The translations under genes were made by a program, and so were the position numbers. The notes beneath the pieces are model-generated. The model did no database searches. It had not been told where the DNA came from and was given only the letters and a program-made list of their open reading frames with translations. This document shows, piece after piece, positions 1-6,735 of a DNA stretch of 64,000 nucleotides (within the stretch, counting starts at the first letter, position 1; every line of letters starts with the position of its first letter). Source of the DNA: Vandammella animalimorsus (GTDB lineage Bacteria > Pseudomonadota > Gammaproteobacteria > Burkholderiales > Burkholderiaceae_C); the NCBI RefSeq assembly GCF_002285265.1, contig NZ_NSJB01000001.1, positions 682,001-746,000 on the forward strand, written 5' to 3'.

Positions 1-515
1 AAATTGCCCTCACGAGGCAACAGCTTCCCGAACAGCATGGCAACTCCCTTGAAAAACTGGTCTGGCCGTCATGGCGGAGCCAACCACCGGCACGCTGCCA
101 GGCGGCTGGAAACATTGATACAAAATTGTAAACGAAGCCTTGCCGGGCACCTGCACTCAGCCTGTCTGGCATGCGGCACGCCCCCAGGCACAGGTCTTGT
201 GGCATTGCCTTGCAGCGCCGGCAGCTTCACTCTGGCGATACTATCGCACAGCTTGGCTATCACAATTTCAAAAGCCCTGCAAGGCAGGGCACATAAGGCA
301 AACGGATTATTCCTTTTTGTGCCGGTTTGTATTCAAATGTAGCAATCGCTGCCAGGGGTGCATTGCACACATCCGACGGCCCGGTGAGCGCCGCGTGATT
401 CGTGCAGGGCATCCCTTGAGCCCATGGCCACCCGGCCAGCAGCGGCGCAGGGCGACTGCGCCGCTGCTGGCTGGTCTGGCGCCGGGCATTCAATCTGAAG
501 AAGAAGGGACTGACC
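1..515. other. Leader/intergenic region, no gene seen
   Basis: I see no convincing coding sequence here: the open frames are short, have low-quality starts and overlap one another on both strands. The stretch probably carries the promoter and 5' leader of the operon that starts at 516. It includes a small hairpin (CCCTGC/GCAGGG, 276-290) and a much stronger one at 435-471, which is listed separately. The end of the preceding gene lies outside the window. Confidence 0.5.
435..471 (+). other. Perfect 15-bp hairpin in leader of Roadblock operon
   Basis: GCCAGCAGCGGCGCA (435-449) pairs perfectly with 457-471 around the 7-nt loop GGGCGAC. It ends 44 nt before the first start codon of the operon. 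No T-run follows, so it is not an intrinsic terminator. It could stabilise the mRNA 5' end or bind a regulator; either role is inference. Confidence 0.6.
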
Positions 516-878
516 ATGCGTACCGACATGCTCCAGCAGGTGCTGGAAGAACTCAAGGGCTCCTCGGCCGATGTGGAGGCTTCCGCGCTGATCTCCACCG
601 ACGGGCTGATGATTGCCTCCGCGCTGCCCAATGGCATGGACGAGGACCGCGTGGGCGCGATGTCTGCGGCGCTGCTCTCGCTGGGCGACCGCGCCGTGCG
701 CGAGCTGGCGCGCGGCACGCTCGAGCGCGTGCTGCTGCAGGGCGATCGCGGCTACGTGATCATGAGCTCCTCGGGCACGGAGGCGGTGCTGACCGTGCTG
801 GCCAAGCACAACGCCAAGCTCGGCCTGCTGTTTCTGGACATCAAGCGCGCAGCCGAAGCGCTGTCCAAGCTGGTTTGA
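516..878 (+). CDS. Roadblock/LC7 domain protein (CvnB/MglB-like)
   Basis: A 120-residue single-domain Roadblock/LC7 protein. The pattern ALISTDGLMIAS (about residues 23-34), a central helix rich in Ala/Leu and the strand GYVIMSSSG match the family. Roadblock proteins act as dimeric partners or GTPase-activating proteins of small Ras-like GTPases (MglB for MglA; CvnB in actinobacterial conservons). A purine-rich ribosome site (AAGAAGGGA) lies just upstream of the ATG. It is the first gene of a seven-gene run that also contains a matching GTPase (4512-5060), which supports a partner role. Family call is firm; the exact function is inference. Confidence 0.85.
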   Translation: MRTDMLQQVLEELKGSSADVEASALISTDGLMIASALPNGMDEDRVGAMSAALLSLGDRAVRELARGTLERVLLQGDRGYVIMSSSGTEAVLTVLAKHNAKLGLLFLDIKRAAEALSKLV

Positions 879-896
879 CGCAAGGAGGGCCGGCCA

Positions 897-1391
897 ATGG
901 CATTTCCCCCCATGCAGCCCGCTGCCGATGCGCAGCAAACGCATACGCTGCACTTTCATGACGGCAGCAGCCGCACCGTGCAGGTCAGCCAGCGCGAAAT
1001 CCCCTACCCGGACGGGCGGCTGATCATCTCCCGCACCGACTTGCAGGGCATCATCACCCACGCCAACGAGGCCTTCGTCGAGCTCTCGGGCTACACGCGC
1101 GAGGAGCTCATCGGCCAGCCGCACTGCGTGCTGCGCCACCCGGACATGCCCCGCGCGGCCTTCAAGGATTTGTGGGACACCGTCGCCGCCGGCAAGAAGT
1201 GGCACGGCTACGTGAAGAACCTGCGCAAGGACGGCGCGCACTACTGGGTCTACGCCACGGCCGTGCCCAATGTGCGCAACGGCCAGATCGTGGGCTACAC
1301 CTCGGTGCGCCGCAAGCCATCGCGCAAGAAGATTGCCGAGATGAGCGCCTTGTACCAGCAATGGCTGGCCGCCGAAGGGAGCGCGTCATGA
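897..1391 (+). CDS. PAS domain sensor protein (Aer-like PAS)
   Basis: A 164-residue soluble protein consisting of a short N-terminal tail and one PAS domain (about residues 35-145). Motifs typical of Aer/redox-type PAS domains are visible: ITHANEAFVELSGYTREEL, RHPDMPRAAF, then WHGYVKNLRKDGAHYWVYA. No transmembrane segment, kinase, GGDEF or methyl-accepting output domain is present, so it must signal through a partner, perhaps the neighbouring Roadblock/GTPase pair. It may bind FAD or haem, but no ligand can be assigned from sequence. It lies 18 bp after the Roadblock gene, and its stop overlaps the next start (ATGA). Confidence 0.85.
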   Translation: MAFPPMQPAADAQQTHTLHFHDGSSRTVQVSQREIPYPDGRLIISRTDLQGIITHANEAFVELSGYTREELIGQPHCVLRHPDMPRAAFKDLWDTVAAGKKWHGYVKNLRKDGAHYWVYATAVPNVRNGQIVGYTSVRRKPSRKKIAEMSALYQQWLAAEGSAS

Positions 1392-2140
1392 CACTGAATC
1401 TGCTGATCGCGCCCGATTTCGCCCCCGAGCGCTTTGCCGGCTGGCACATGCTCAACACCTTGCTGCAGAAGAAATCGGGCCTGCAGCTGCACCTGCTGAC
1501 CCCGGCCTCGGCGGCCGAGCAGGCCGAGCTCATCGCCCAGGGCCAGGTGCACCTGGTCTATGCCAACCCGTTCGATGCCGCCTCGATGGTGCGCCAGGCC
1601 GGCTACCGCGCCATTGCGCGGCCCGTGGGCAAATCCGACGAAATGGTCATCGCCACCAGCGCCGGCTCGGCGCTGAACAGCGTGGAAGACCTGCAGCCCG
1701 GCGCGCGCATCGCGCTGACCGACAACAAGGACGTCAAGCTCATCGGCCTGCGCCTGCTCGAGCCTGCCGACCTGCTCGAGCCCGACGTGCAATGGCAGCT
1801 GGTGGACAACTACCAGGCCGCCGCGCGCCTGGCCATCAAGGGCGAGGTCGATGCCAGCTTCTTCCTGGCCGAGGCCTACCACTCGCTCTCGCGCCTGACG
1901 CGCTCGCAGCTCAAGCCGCTGATCGAAAGCAAGCTGGCCGACATCACCCATGTGCTGCTGGTGCAAGGCGGCATCGAGCCGGATGCGGCCCAGCGCATCA
2001 GCGCGGCGCTGCTGGATCTGAAAGGCACGCCCGATGGTCAGCCCGTGCTCGATGAACTGGGCATGGGCGGCGGCTTTGAAGCCATGAGCGAGGAAGATGC
2101 CGAGTTCATGATCGACTTGATGAACACCTTGCTGGACTGA
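1388..2140 (+). CDS. PhnD-like substrate-binding-fold protein, apparently cytosolic
   Basis: A 250-residue protein of the phosphate/phosphonate-type periplasmic binding protein fold (PhnD/SsuA-like). The pattern MLNTLLQKKSGLQL, then YANPFDAASMVRQAGYRAIARPVGKSDEMV, then GEVDASFFLAEAYHSL follows the family layout. The protein starts directly with the first beta strand (MTLNLLIAPDF) and has no signal peptide or lipobox, so it should stay in the cytoplasm, unlike transporter-linked relatives. No ABC transporter genes are adjacent. The start overlaps the PAS gene by 4 bp (ATGA), implying translational coupling. It may be a ligand-sensing subunit of this operon; that role is inference. Confidence 0.75.
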   Translation: MTLNLLIAPDFAPERFAGWHMLNTLLQKKSGLQLHLLTPASAAEQAELIAQGQVHLVYANPFDAASMVRQAGYRAIARPVGKSDEMVIATSAGSALNSVEDLQPGARIALTDNKDVKLIGLRLLEPADLLEPDVQWQLVDNYQAAARLAIKGEVDASFFLAEAYHSLSRLTRSQLKPLIESKLADITHVLLVQGGIEPDAAQRISAALLDLKGTPDGQPVLDELGMGGGFEAMSEEDAEFMIDLMNTLLD

Positions 2141-2156
2141 AACGGCGGCACACCCC

Positions 2157-2834
2157 ATGACCGCGCAACAGCACCCGGCCAGACTGCCCCAGACCGCCCA
2201 GGCCCAGGGCGCCACGGCCACACACATGGCGCAGGCATCCGGCAGCCCAGCGGCCTCGGCTGCGCAGGCCCACGCTGCCAGCGCCCGCTTGCGTCAGGCC
2301 AGCCGTCTGGTGCTGCAAGCGCCAGCAGACTTGGCCTTGCATGCCCAGCGCATCCAAATGGCCCTGGCCTTGCCGGGTACAGAGCCGCTGCAAGCGGCCC
2401 TGGTGGACATGCTGTGCGGCTGCAAAGCCCCGCCCCAGGCACTGTGCGAGGTGCTGGCCCAGCCGGCTGTGCGCGAGCGCCTGCCCGCCCCCGCCTGGCA
2501 GGCGCTGCACGCCCAGGCGCAAAGCGGCCGGCCGCTGCCGCGCGTCACGCCGCTGGCCACCCGCTGGTGCATACTGGCCAGCCCCTCACTGGATGTGCCG
2601 CAGCGGGCTTGGCTGTGCGGGGTGGACGATTCGCGCAACATTGCCGCGCACGCGCTGGCCCCATTGCAGGCAGGCGACGCAGAAGCCGAGCAAGACTTTC
2701 TGGCGCACTGCCTAGGCTCGCACGACACCCTGGCCTTCATGCTCGCGCGCCGTGCATTGCAACGCCAGAGCATCGTGCTGTCCCCGCAATGGGAGCACAC
2801 CATGCAGGCGCTGCAGCAAAGGATGGATGCATGA
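2157..2834 (+). CDS. Hypothetical protein, Ala/Gln-rich N-terminus
   Basis: A 225-residue protein I do not recognise. The first 45 residues are low-complexity Ala/Gln/His. The rest is predicted mainly helical, with repeated Leu/Ala heptad-like stretches, several cysteines (LCGCKAPPQALC around residue 82-93) and a C-terminal helix ending QQRMDA. No signal peptide or membrane segment is seen. It sits 16 bp after the PhnD-like gene and overlaps the next gene by 4 bp (ATGA), so it is clearly part of the Roadblock-GTPase operon. An adaptor or scaffold role is possible but unproven. Confidence 0.65.
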   Translation: MTAQQHPARLPQTAQAQGATATHMAQASGSPAASAAQAHAASARLRQASRLVLQAPADLALHAQRIQMALALPGTEPLQAALVDMLCGCKAPPQALCEVLAQPAVRERLPAPAWQALHAQAQSGRPLPRVTPLATRWCILASPSLDVPQRAWLCGVDDSRNIAAHALAPLQAGDAEAEQDFLAHCLGSHDTLAFMLARRALQRQSIVLSPQWEHTMQALQQRMDA

Positions 2835-4501
2835 ACGACAACTGGGTATTGCTGGCCGGGCTGACCGACCACGAGGCCGCCGCCATCGAGATCATGATCA
2901 ACATGACTTGGCGCGACCAGCGCTGCATTACCCTGCGCCGCGACCTCTCGCTGAGCATCCCTGAGCAAACTGCGCAGGCCAAAGCCTGTCGCTACTGCGT
3001 CATCGACCTGTTCAGCCTGGGGCTGCGCAAGCATTCGCCCGACAACGAAGTGCTGCTGCTGCAGTTCCTGGCCGGTCGCTCGGCCGTGCTGCTGGTGCGC
3101 GGCAGCGGCAGCGGCTGGTTCGACGCCCTGCTGCCGCTGCAGCCTGGCCAGCACATCACCTGCCTGAGCATGCCCTACAGCAGCATCGCCCTGCGCGATG
3201 CCCTGCAGAAAATCAAAAACGCCAACGCCGCCGATGCGCAGCGCACGCCTGCCGCAGTCCAGCCCAACGCTCGCCAGCCTGTGCATGCCGCCGCATCAGC
3301 GCCATCTGCCTCGTCCGCAGGAGCAACCCAACGCCGCGTCACTGACGACGCAGCGGCTGACAGGCCGCGCGCGGAGGCCATGCCGTCGCGCTCTGCACCT
3401 TCCCCCGCGCCTGCTCCTGCCACGGCGCCCGCGCCCGCGCCCATGCCCGCCTGGCGCCGCGCCCTGCAATTGGCCGAGCGCCTGCACGCCGAGCGCAGCG
3501 CGCGCCAGCCCGCTGCCGCCCAGCAGCCCGCCCAGCCCCCAGCGCCAAGCGCTCGACCAACCCCGAACCCGCCGCGCGAGCCCATCGCCCCCACCCCCCC
3601 ACAGCCAGTGGCCAATCGCCCGGCCAGTCACCCGGCCCGCAGCGCCCAGGCGCCTGCCAGCAGCATCGCAGCAGCCCCGCCAAGCCAGACAGGGGCAGCC
3701 GAAAGCCTGTCCGTGGCCCCGCCAGCCGTGCCTTTGTCCGCCCAAGCCATGGGCCTGCGCACAGGCGCCTGGACCCAGCTGCTGCGCACCCTGCCAGCCC
3801 TGAAGGGGGTTGCGCTGGCAGACTTTATCGGCCAAACGCTGCAGGACACACTGGGCGAAGGCCTGCAACTCTGGCGCATTGGCCCAGTCGTTTGCCTGGT
3901 GCATGTGCGCCAGGGCTGGATGGCCACGACAGCTCCGGCGGCCACCTTGCAAAAAATGGTGCATACCCCCGGCCTGCTGCAACGCGTGCAGCGCCAATCC
4001 CTGCCCGCCGACGAGTTGCCCAATGCAGTCCAGCAGTTCTTTGGGCAGTCTTTCGAGCGCATGCAAAGGCCGCTGGATGTGCTGGCCTGGGATTTGCTCA
4101 GCGAATCGCTGGACGGCCTGACGCTGCAGGCGCAGGACGATTTCACGCTGCAACTGCGCAGCTTTCCCAACTTCCCGCATCTCACGCGCAGCGATCCACT
4201 GGACGTGCAGCTGGCAGCCATCTGTGCCCGCATCCCCCAATCCGTGCATGACCTGTTGCGCGCTTTCCCCCGCCATGAACAGGCCGTGCTGCGCTTTATC
4301 ACGTTGAGCGTGGCCTGCGGTCTGGCAGTGGTGCTGGACACGCCCGCCTACCAGCACAAAGACACCCCAAGCCCCGATCAGGCTGCCACGGCAAAGCCCA
4401 CACCTGCAGCAGCGCCCCCGGCAGCTGCGCCAGCCCCCGCCAGCGGCGCCACCAAGGCGCGGCGCGGCTTCTTCAAGTCCTTGCTGGACAAGCTCTTCTG
4501 A
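2831..4501 (+). CDS. Large two-domain hypothetical protein with Pro/Ala linker
   Basis: A 556-residue protein with three zones. Residues 1-125 form a compact alpha/beta domain (begins MNDNWVLLAGL; CRYCVIDLFSLGL) that may be a receiver-like fold. About 130-310 is a very Pro/Ala-rich disordered linker. About 315-510 is a second folded domain (ALADFIGQTLQDTLG, WRIGPVVCLVHV). It ends in another disordered stretch and a basic amphipathic tail, RRGFFKSLLDKLF, which could touch a membrane or partner. The ATG overlaps the previous stop (ATGA), and the GTPase gene follows after 10 bp. I do not recognise the family. The architecture resembles a scaffold linking sensor and GTPase, which is inference only. 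Confidence 0.7.
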   Translation: MNDNWVLLAGLTDHEAAAIEIMINMTWRDQRCITLRRDLSLSIPEQTAQAKACRYCVIDLFSLGLRKHSPDNEVLLLQFLAGRSAVLLVRGSGSGWFDALLPLQPGQHITCLSMPYSSIALRDALQKIKNANAADAQRTPAAVQPNARQPVHAAASAPSASSAGATQRRVTDDAAADRPRAEAMPSRSAPSPAPAPATAPAPAPMPAWRRALQLAERLHAERSARQPAAAQQPAQPPAPSARPTPNPPREPIAPTPPQPVANRPASHPARSAQAPASSIAAAPPSQTGAAESLSVAPPAVPLSAQAMGLRTGAWTQLLRTLPALKGVALADFIGQTLQDTLGEGLQLWRIGPVVCLVHVRQGWMATTAPAATLQKMVHTPGLLQRVQRQSLPADELPNAVQQFFGQSFERMQRPLDVLAWDLLSESLDGLTLQAQDDFTLQLRSFPNFPHLTRSDPLDVQLAAICARIPQSVHDLLRAFPRHEQAVLRFITLSVACGLAVVLDTPAYQHKDTPSPDQAATAKPTPAAAPPAAAPAPASGATKARRGFFKSLLDKLF

Positions 4502-4511
4502 CCCTGCTGCC

Positions 4512-5060
4512 ATGGCCAATACCTACAAGCTCGTTTTCGCCGGCCCCGTGGGCGCGGGCAAGACCACGGCCATCCAGTCCCTGTCGGACATCGAGGTCGT
4601 GCGCACCGAAGCCAATGCCTCCGACGAGGTGCGCCTGCTCAAGCAAACCACCACCGTGGCCATGGACTACGGCCTGATGAAGCTCGCCAGCGGCGACCAG
4701 GTGCGCCTGTACGGCACGCCCGGGCAAAAGCGCTTTGACTTCATGTGGGACATCCTCACCGAAAACGCGCTGGGCCTGGTGCTGATGATCAAGGCCAGCG
4801 CTCCCGACCCGGTGGCCGACCTGCGCAGCTACACCCAGGCCTTCCGTCCCTTCATCGACAAAACCTCGCTGGTGGTGGGCATCACCCACAGCGAAAGCCG
4901 CAGCCCGCAGGTGCGCCACACCCTCTCGCGCACGCTGCTGGAGCTGGGGCTGCCGCCCACAGCCATGGACACCGACGCGCGCAACCGCGCACACATGGCC
5001 ATCCTGGTCAAAGCCTTGATCTACGGCATTGACCCCTTCAACGGCTCGCACCAGGGCTGA
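4512..5060 (+). CDS. Ras-like small GTPase, conservon CvnD type
   Basis: A 182-residue GTP-binding protein. The P-loop GPVGAGKTT is at residues 11-19, a Thr-rich switch I segment with TTTVAMDYG at 46-54, and the G3 motif appears as GTPGQ at 68-72. The usual NKxD specificity motif is replaced by THSE at 125-128. The combination of TTTVAMD(Y/F)G, YGTPGQ(K/D)RF and FMWD is characteristic of the CvnD-like GTPases of actinobacterial conservons and related bacterial proteins. It lies 10 bp after the two-domain protein and 5 bp before a Roadblock-like gene. It is probably the switch of this operon, with the Roadblock protein (516-878) as partner. Confidence 0.88.
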   Translation: MANTYKLVFAGPVGAGKTTAIQSLSDIEVVRTEANASDEVRLLKQTTTVAMDYGLMKLASGDQVRLYGTPGQKRFDFMWDILTENALGLVLMIKASAPDPVADLRSYTQAFRPFIDKTSLVVGITHSESRSPQVRHTLSRTLLELGLPPTAMDTDARNRAHMAILVKALIYGIDPFNGSHQG

Positions 5061-5065
5061 CCACC

Positions 5066-5701
5066 ATGGATGACGCCTTTCTCATGCTCACCCCCGCAGG
5101 CGCCTTGCACAGCCATGCGCTGCGCCAGCCTGACGAAGCCTGCGAAGCCTTGCAAAGCCTGATGCGCGGCGAGCAAACGCCGCGCCGCAGCGCCTGGCTG
5201 GCGCAATCGCCCGCACACCGCGCCGTATTGGCGCGCGCGCTGTACGAGGGCTGGGTGGACGAGCTGCCGCGCAGCCTGCCCGCGCCCACGCTCAAGCTCG
5301 ACCACTACCTGCCGCACGCCATCGCCGGCCTGTCCAGCACGCGCACCGCCGCGCTGGCCTCGGACCAGGGCTTTTGCCTGGCGCGCGTGGGCTACGACGA
5401 GCGCCAGGCCGAAACCCTGTGCGCCGTCGCGGCCGATTTCAGCGACTTCATGCAGCGCCAGCAGCAACGCGGCTGGCACAACAGCGGCCGCGCCGTCTCT
5501 TTTTTTCAGGGCATCGACATGCTGATGCCCGACACCTCGCTGGCCCTGTTCTGGGTGGACGGCGTGGGCTACTGGCTCATCCTCGGCGGCGAGCCCCTGC
5601 TCAACAACCGCGCCCTGGTGGAGCTGATCTGGGGCATTCACGCCGCAGGCAGCAAATTCGCCCGCAGCAGCTTGGCGCTGCAACGCTGGCAATCCCGGTA
5701 A
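5066..5701 (+). CDS. Hypothetical protein, possible divergent Roadblock domain
   Basis: A 211-residue protein, last gene of the operon and only 5 bp after the GTPase gene. Residues about 90-200 (AALASDQGFCLARVGYDE, a helix, then SLALFWVDGVGYWLILGG and a final helix) have the strand-turn-strand-helix order of Roadblock/LC7 folds and resemble the DGL segment of the first gene. This similarity is weak and is my inference. The N-terminal about 85 residues are helical and unrecognised. A second Roadblock-like partner would fit a GTPase-centred complex. Confidence 0.6.
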   Translation: MDDAFLMLTPAGALHSHALRQPDEACEALQSLMRGEQTPRRSAWLAQSPAHRAVLARALYEGWVDELPRSLPAPTLKLDHYLPHAIAGLSSTRTAALASDQGFCLARVGYDERQAETLCAVAADFSDFMQRQQQRGWHNSGRAVSFFQGIDMLMPDTSLALFWVDGVGYWLILGGEPLLNNRALVELIWGIHAAGSKFARSSLALQRWQSR

Positions 5702-5734
5702 GCACGCCTTCTTTCTATTTCCAATCAAGGCAAA

Positions 5735-5752
5735 GGCGCGGCCTCCCGCGCC
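5735..5752 (-). terminator. Weak hairpin between convergent genes
   Basis: GGCGCGG/CCGCGCC with a 4-nt loop lies between the stop codons of the Roadblock operon (5701) and lolA (5759). On the minus strand it is followed only by TTTGCC, so termination strength is uncertain. It could serve both convergent transcripts. Confidence 0.4.
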
Positions 5753-5758
5753 GCAGCT

Positions 5759-6403
5759 TCACTGCGCCGGATCGCGCACCACGTCCACGCCTGGCGGCGG
5801 CGTGAACTCAAAGCGCTTGGCCGGCAGGGCGACGTTCTTCTCGAAGCCCTCAAAGCGCAGCGCCGAGCGCTGGCCGAAGTTGTCCTCGATCTCCAGCGCC
5901 GCCAGGGCATCGCCGGCAAAGCCAATGCGCACGCTGCGCAGCGTGCCATCGCTGGCCTTGGGCGTGGCCAGCACCCATTGCAGGCCGTCGGCATCCGGGG
6001 CGCTCTCCAGCTTGAAATCGCGCTCCAGCGCCGCGCGCGTGCTGGCCGAGGAGACGATGGCCGCCGGCGTGCTGCTCAGCGCCCGCTGCTGATCGCGCGC
6101 CGTGACCTGCTCCAGATCGGGGTCGTAAATCCACAGCGTCTTGCCATCGCCGACGATTTGTTGCGCAAACGGCTTGAGGTAATCAAAGCGGAACTGCCCT
6201 GCCGGGCGCGCAAAGGCAAACGTGCCGCTGGAGCGCGTCACGCGGCCGGCCTCGCCATCGCGCGGCGGCGCCGTCACCGTCTGCGTGAAACTGGCCTGGC
6301 CCGACTGCACCTGCTGCACGAAACGCTCCAACGCCTGCAGGCCATCGGCCCAGGCCCAGGGCGCCAGCAAGGCCAGCGCCAGGGAAACTGCGGTTTTCTT
6401 CAT
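5759..6403 (-). CDS. lolA: Outer membrane lipoprotein carrier protein LolA
   Basis: A 214-residue periplasmic chaperone that takes lipoproteins from the LolCDE complex to LolB at the outer membrane. The signal peptide MKKTAVSLALALLAPWAWA is followed by LERFVQQVQSGQASFTQTV, SSGTFAFARPAGQFRFDYLKPF and the C-terminal VRIGF/FGQRS/FTPPPGVDVV strands typical of betaproteobacterial LolA. A second in-frame ATG 15 bp upstream (6418) would add MKAFP, and neither start has a strong ribosome site. In many relatives lolA directly follows ftsK; here it lies about 20 kb away and a thioredoxin gene occupies that place. Confidence 0.88.
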   Translation of the reverse strand: MKKTAVSLALALLAPWAWADGLQALERFVQQVQSGQASFTQTVTAPPRDGEAGRVTRSSGTFAFARPAGQFRFDYLKPFAQQIVGDGKTLWIYDPDLEQVTARDQQRALSSTPAAIVSSASTRAALERDFKLESAPDADGLQWVLATPKASDGTLRSVRIGFAGDALAALEIEDNFGQRSALRFEGFEKNVALPAKRFEFTPPPGVDVVRDPAQ

Positions 6404-6590
6404 AGGGAAAGCTTTCATCAGAAACAGGCCCGGCGCAGCGCCAAGCCTTGTGAACAGACTCTTGAGAATAGGCTGGCCTGCATTGTGCCCAAGCCAGCCA
6501 CGGCCAAAAACTTCCCTTGGAGGCAGGCGCGCCCGCACAGTTCAACGCCCCAAGCGGCAATTACCCTTTTTTGCAGATGCCAGGCCGTGG

Positions 6591-6660
6591 CCCGTTGTGC
6601 CTCGTTGTGCCTCGTTGTGCCTCGTTGTGCCTTGCGGTGCCTCGTGGTGGCACATCGTGC
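6591..6660 (+). repeat. Decamer tandem repeat upstream of amn
   Basis: Seven consecutive 10-bp units run from 6591 to 6660. The first is CCCGTTGTGC, the next three are identical CTCGTTGTGC, and the last three decay (CTTGCGGTGC, CTCGTGGTGG, CACATCGTGC). The array ends 75 bp before the amn start. The period is close to one DNA helical turn, so repeated sites would face the same side of the helix. Confidence 0.85.
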
Positions 6661-6735
6661 CCATGCAGACCATTGTCACCATCGCCGGGCATACTCCTGG
6701 GTTTGCCCCATACCAGAAAACCCCTGCGCCCCGAC

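Noticed and set aside
4-342. Open frame at the window start
   Set aside because: No recognisable domain, no clear ribosome site, and overlapping frames on the other strand look equally good; composition does not support coding.
333-1361. Long minus-strand frame opposite the Roadblock and PAS genes
   Set aside because: High-GC DNA gives long shadow frames; the translation is low-complexity His/Gly/Ala/Gln and the plus-strand genes have clear domains.
6591-6660. Considered as a CRISPR array
   Set aside because: Units are 10 bp and directly adjacent, with no spacers and no cas genes.
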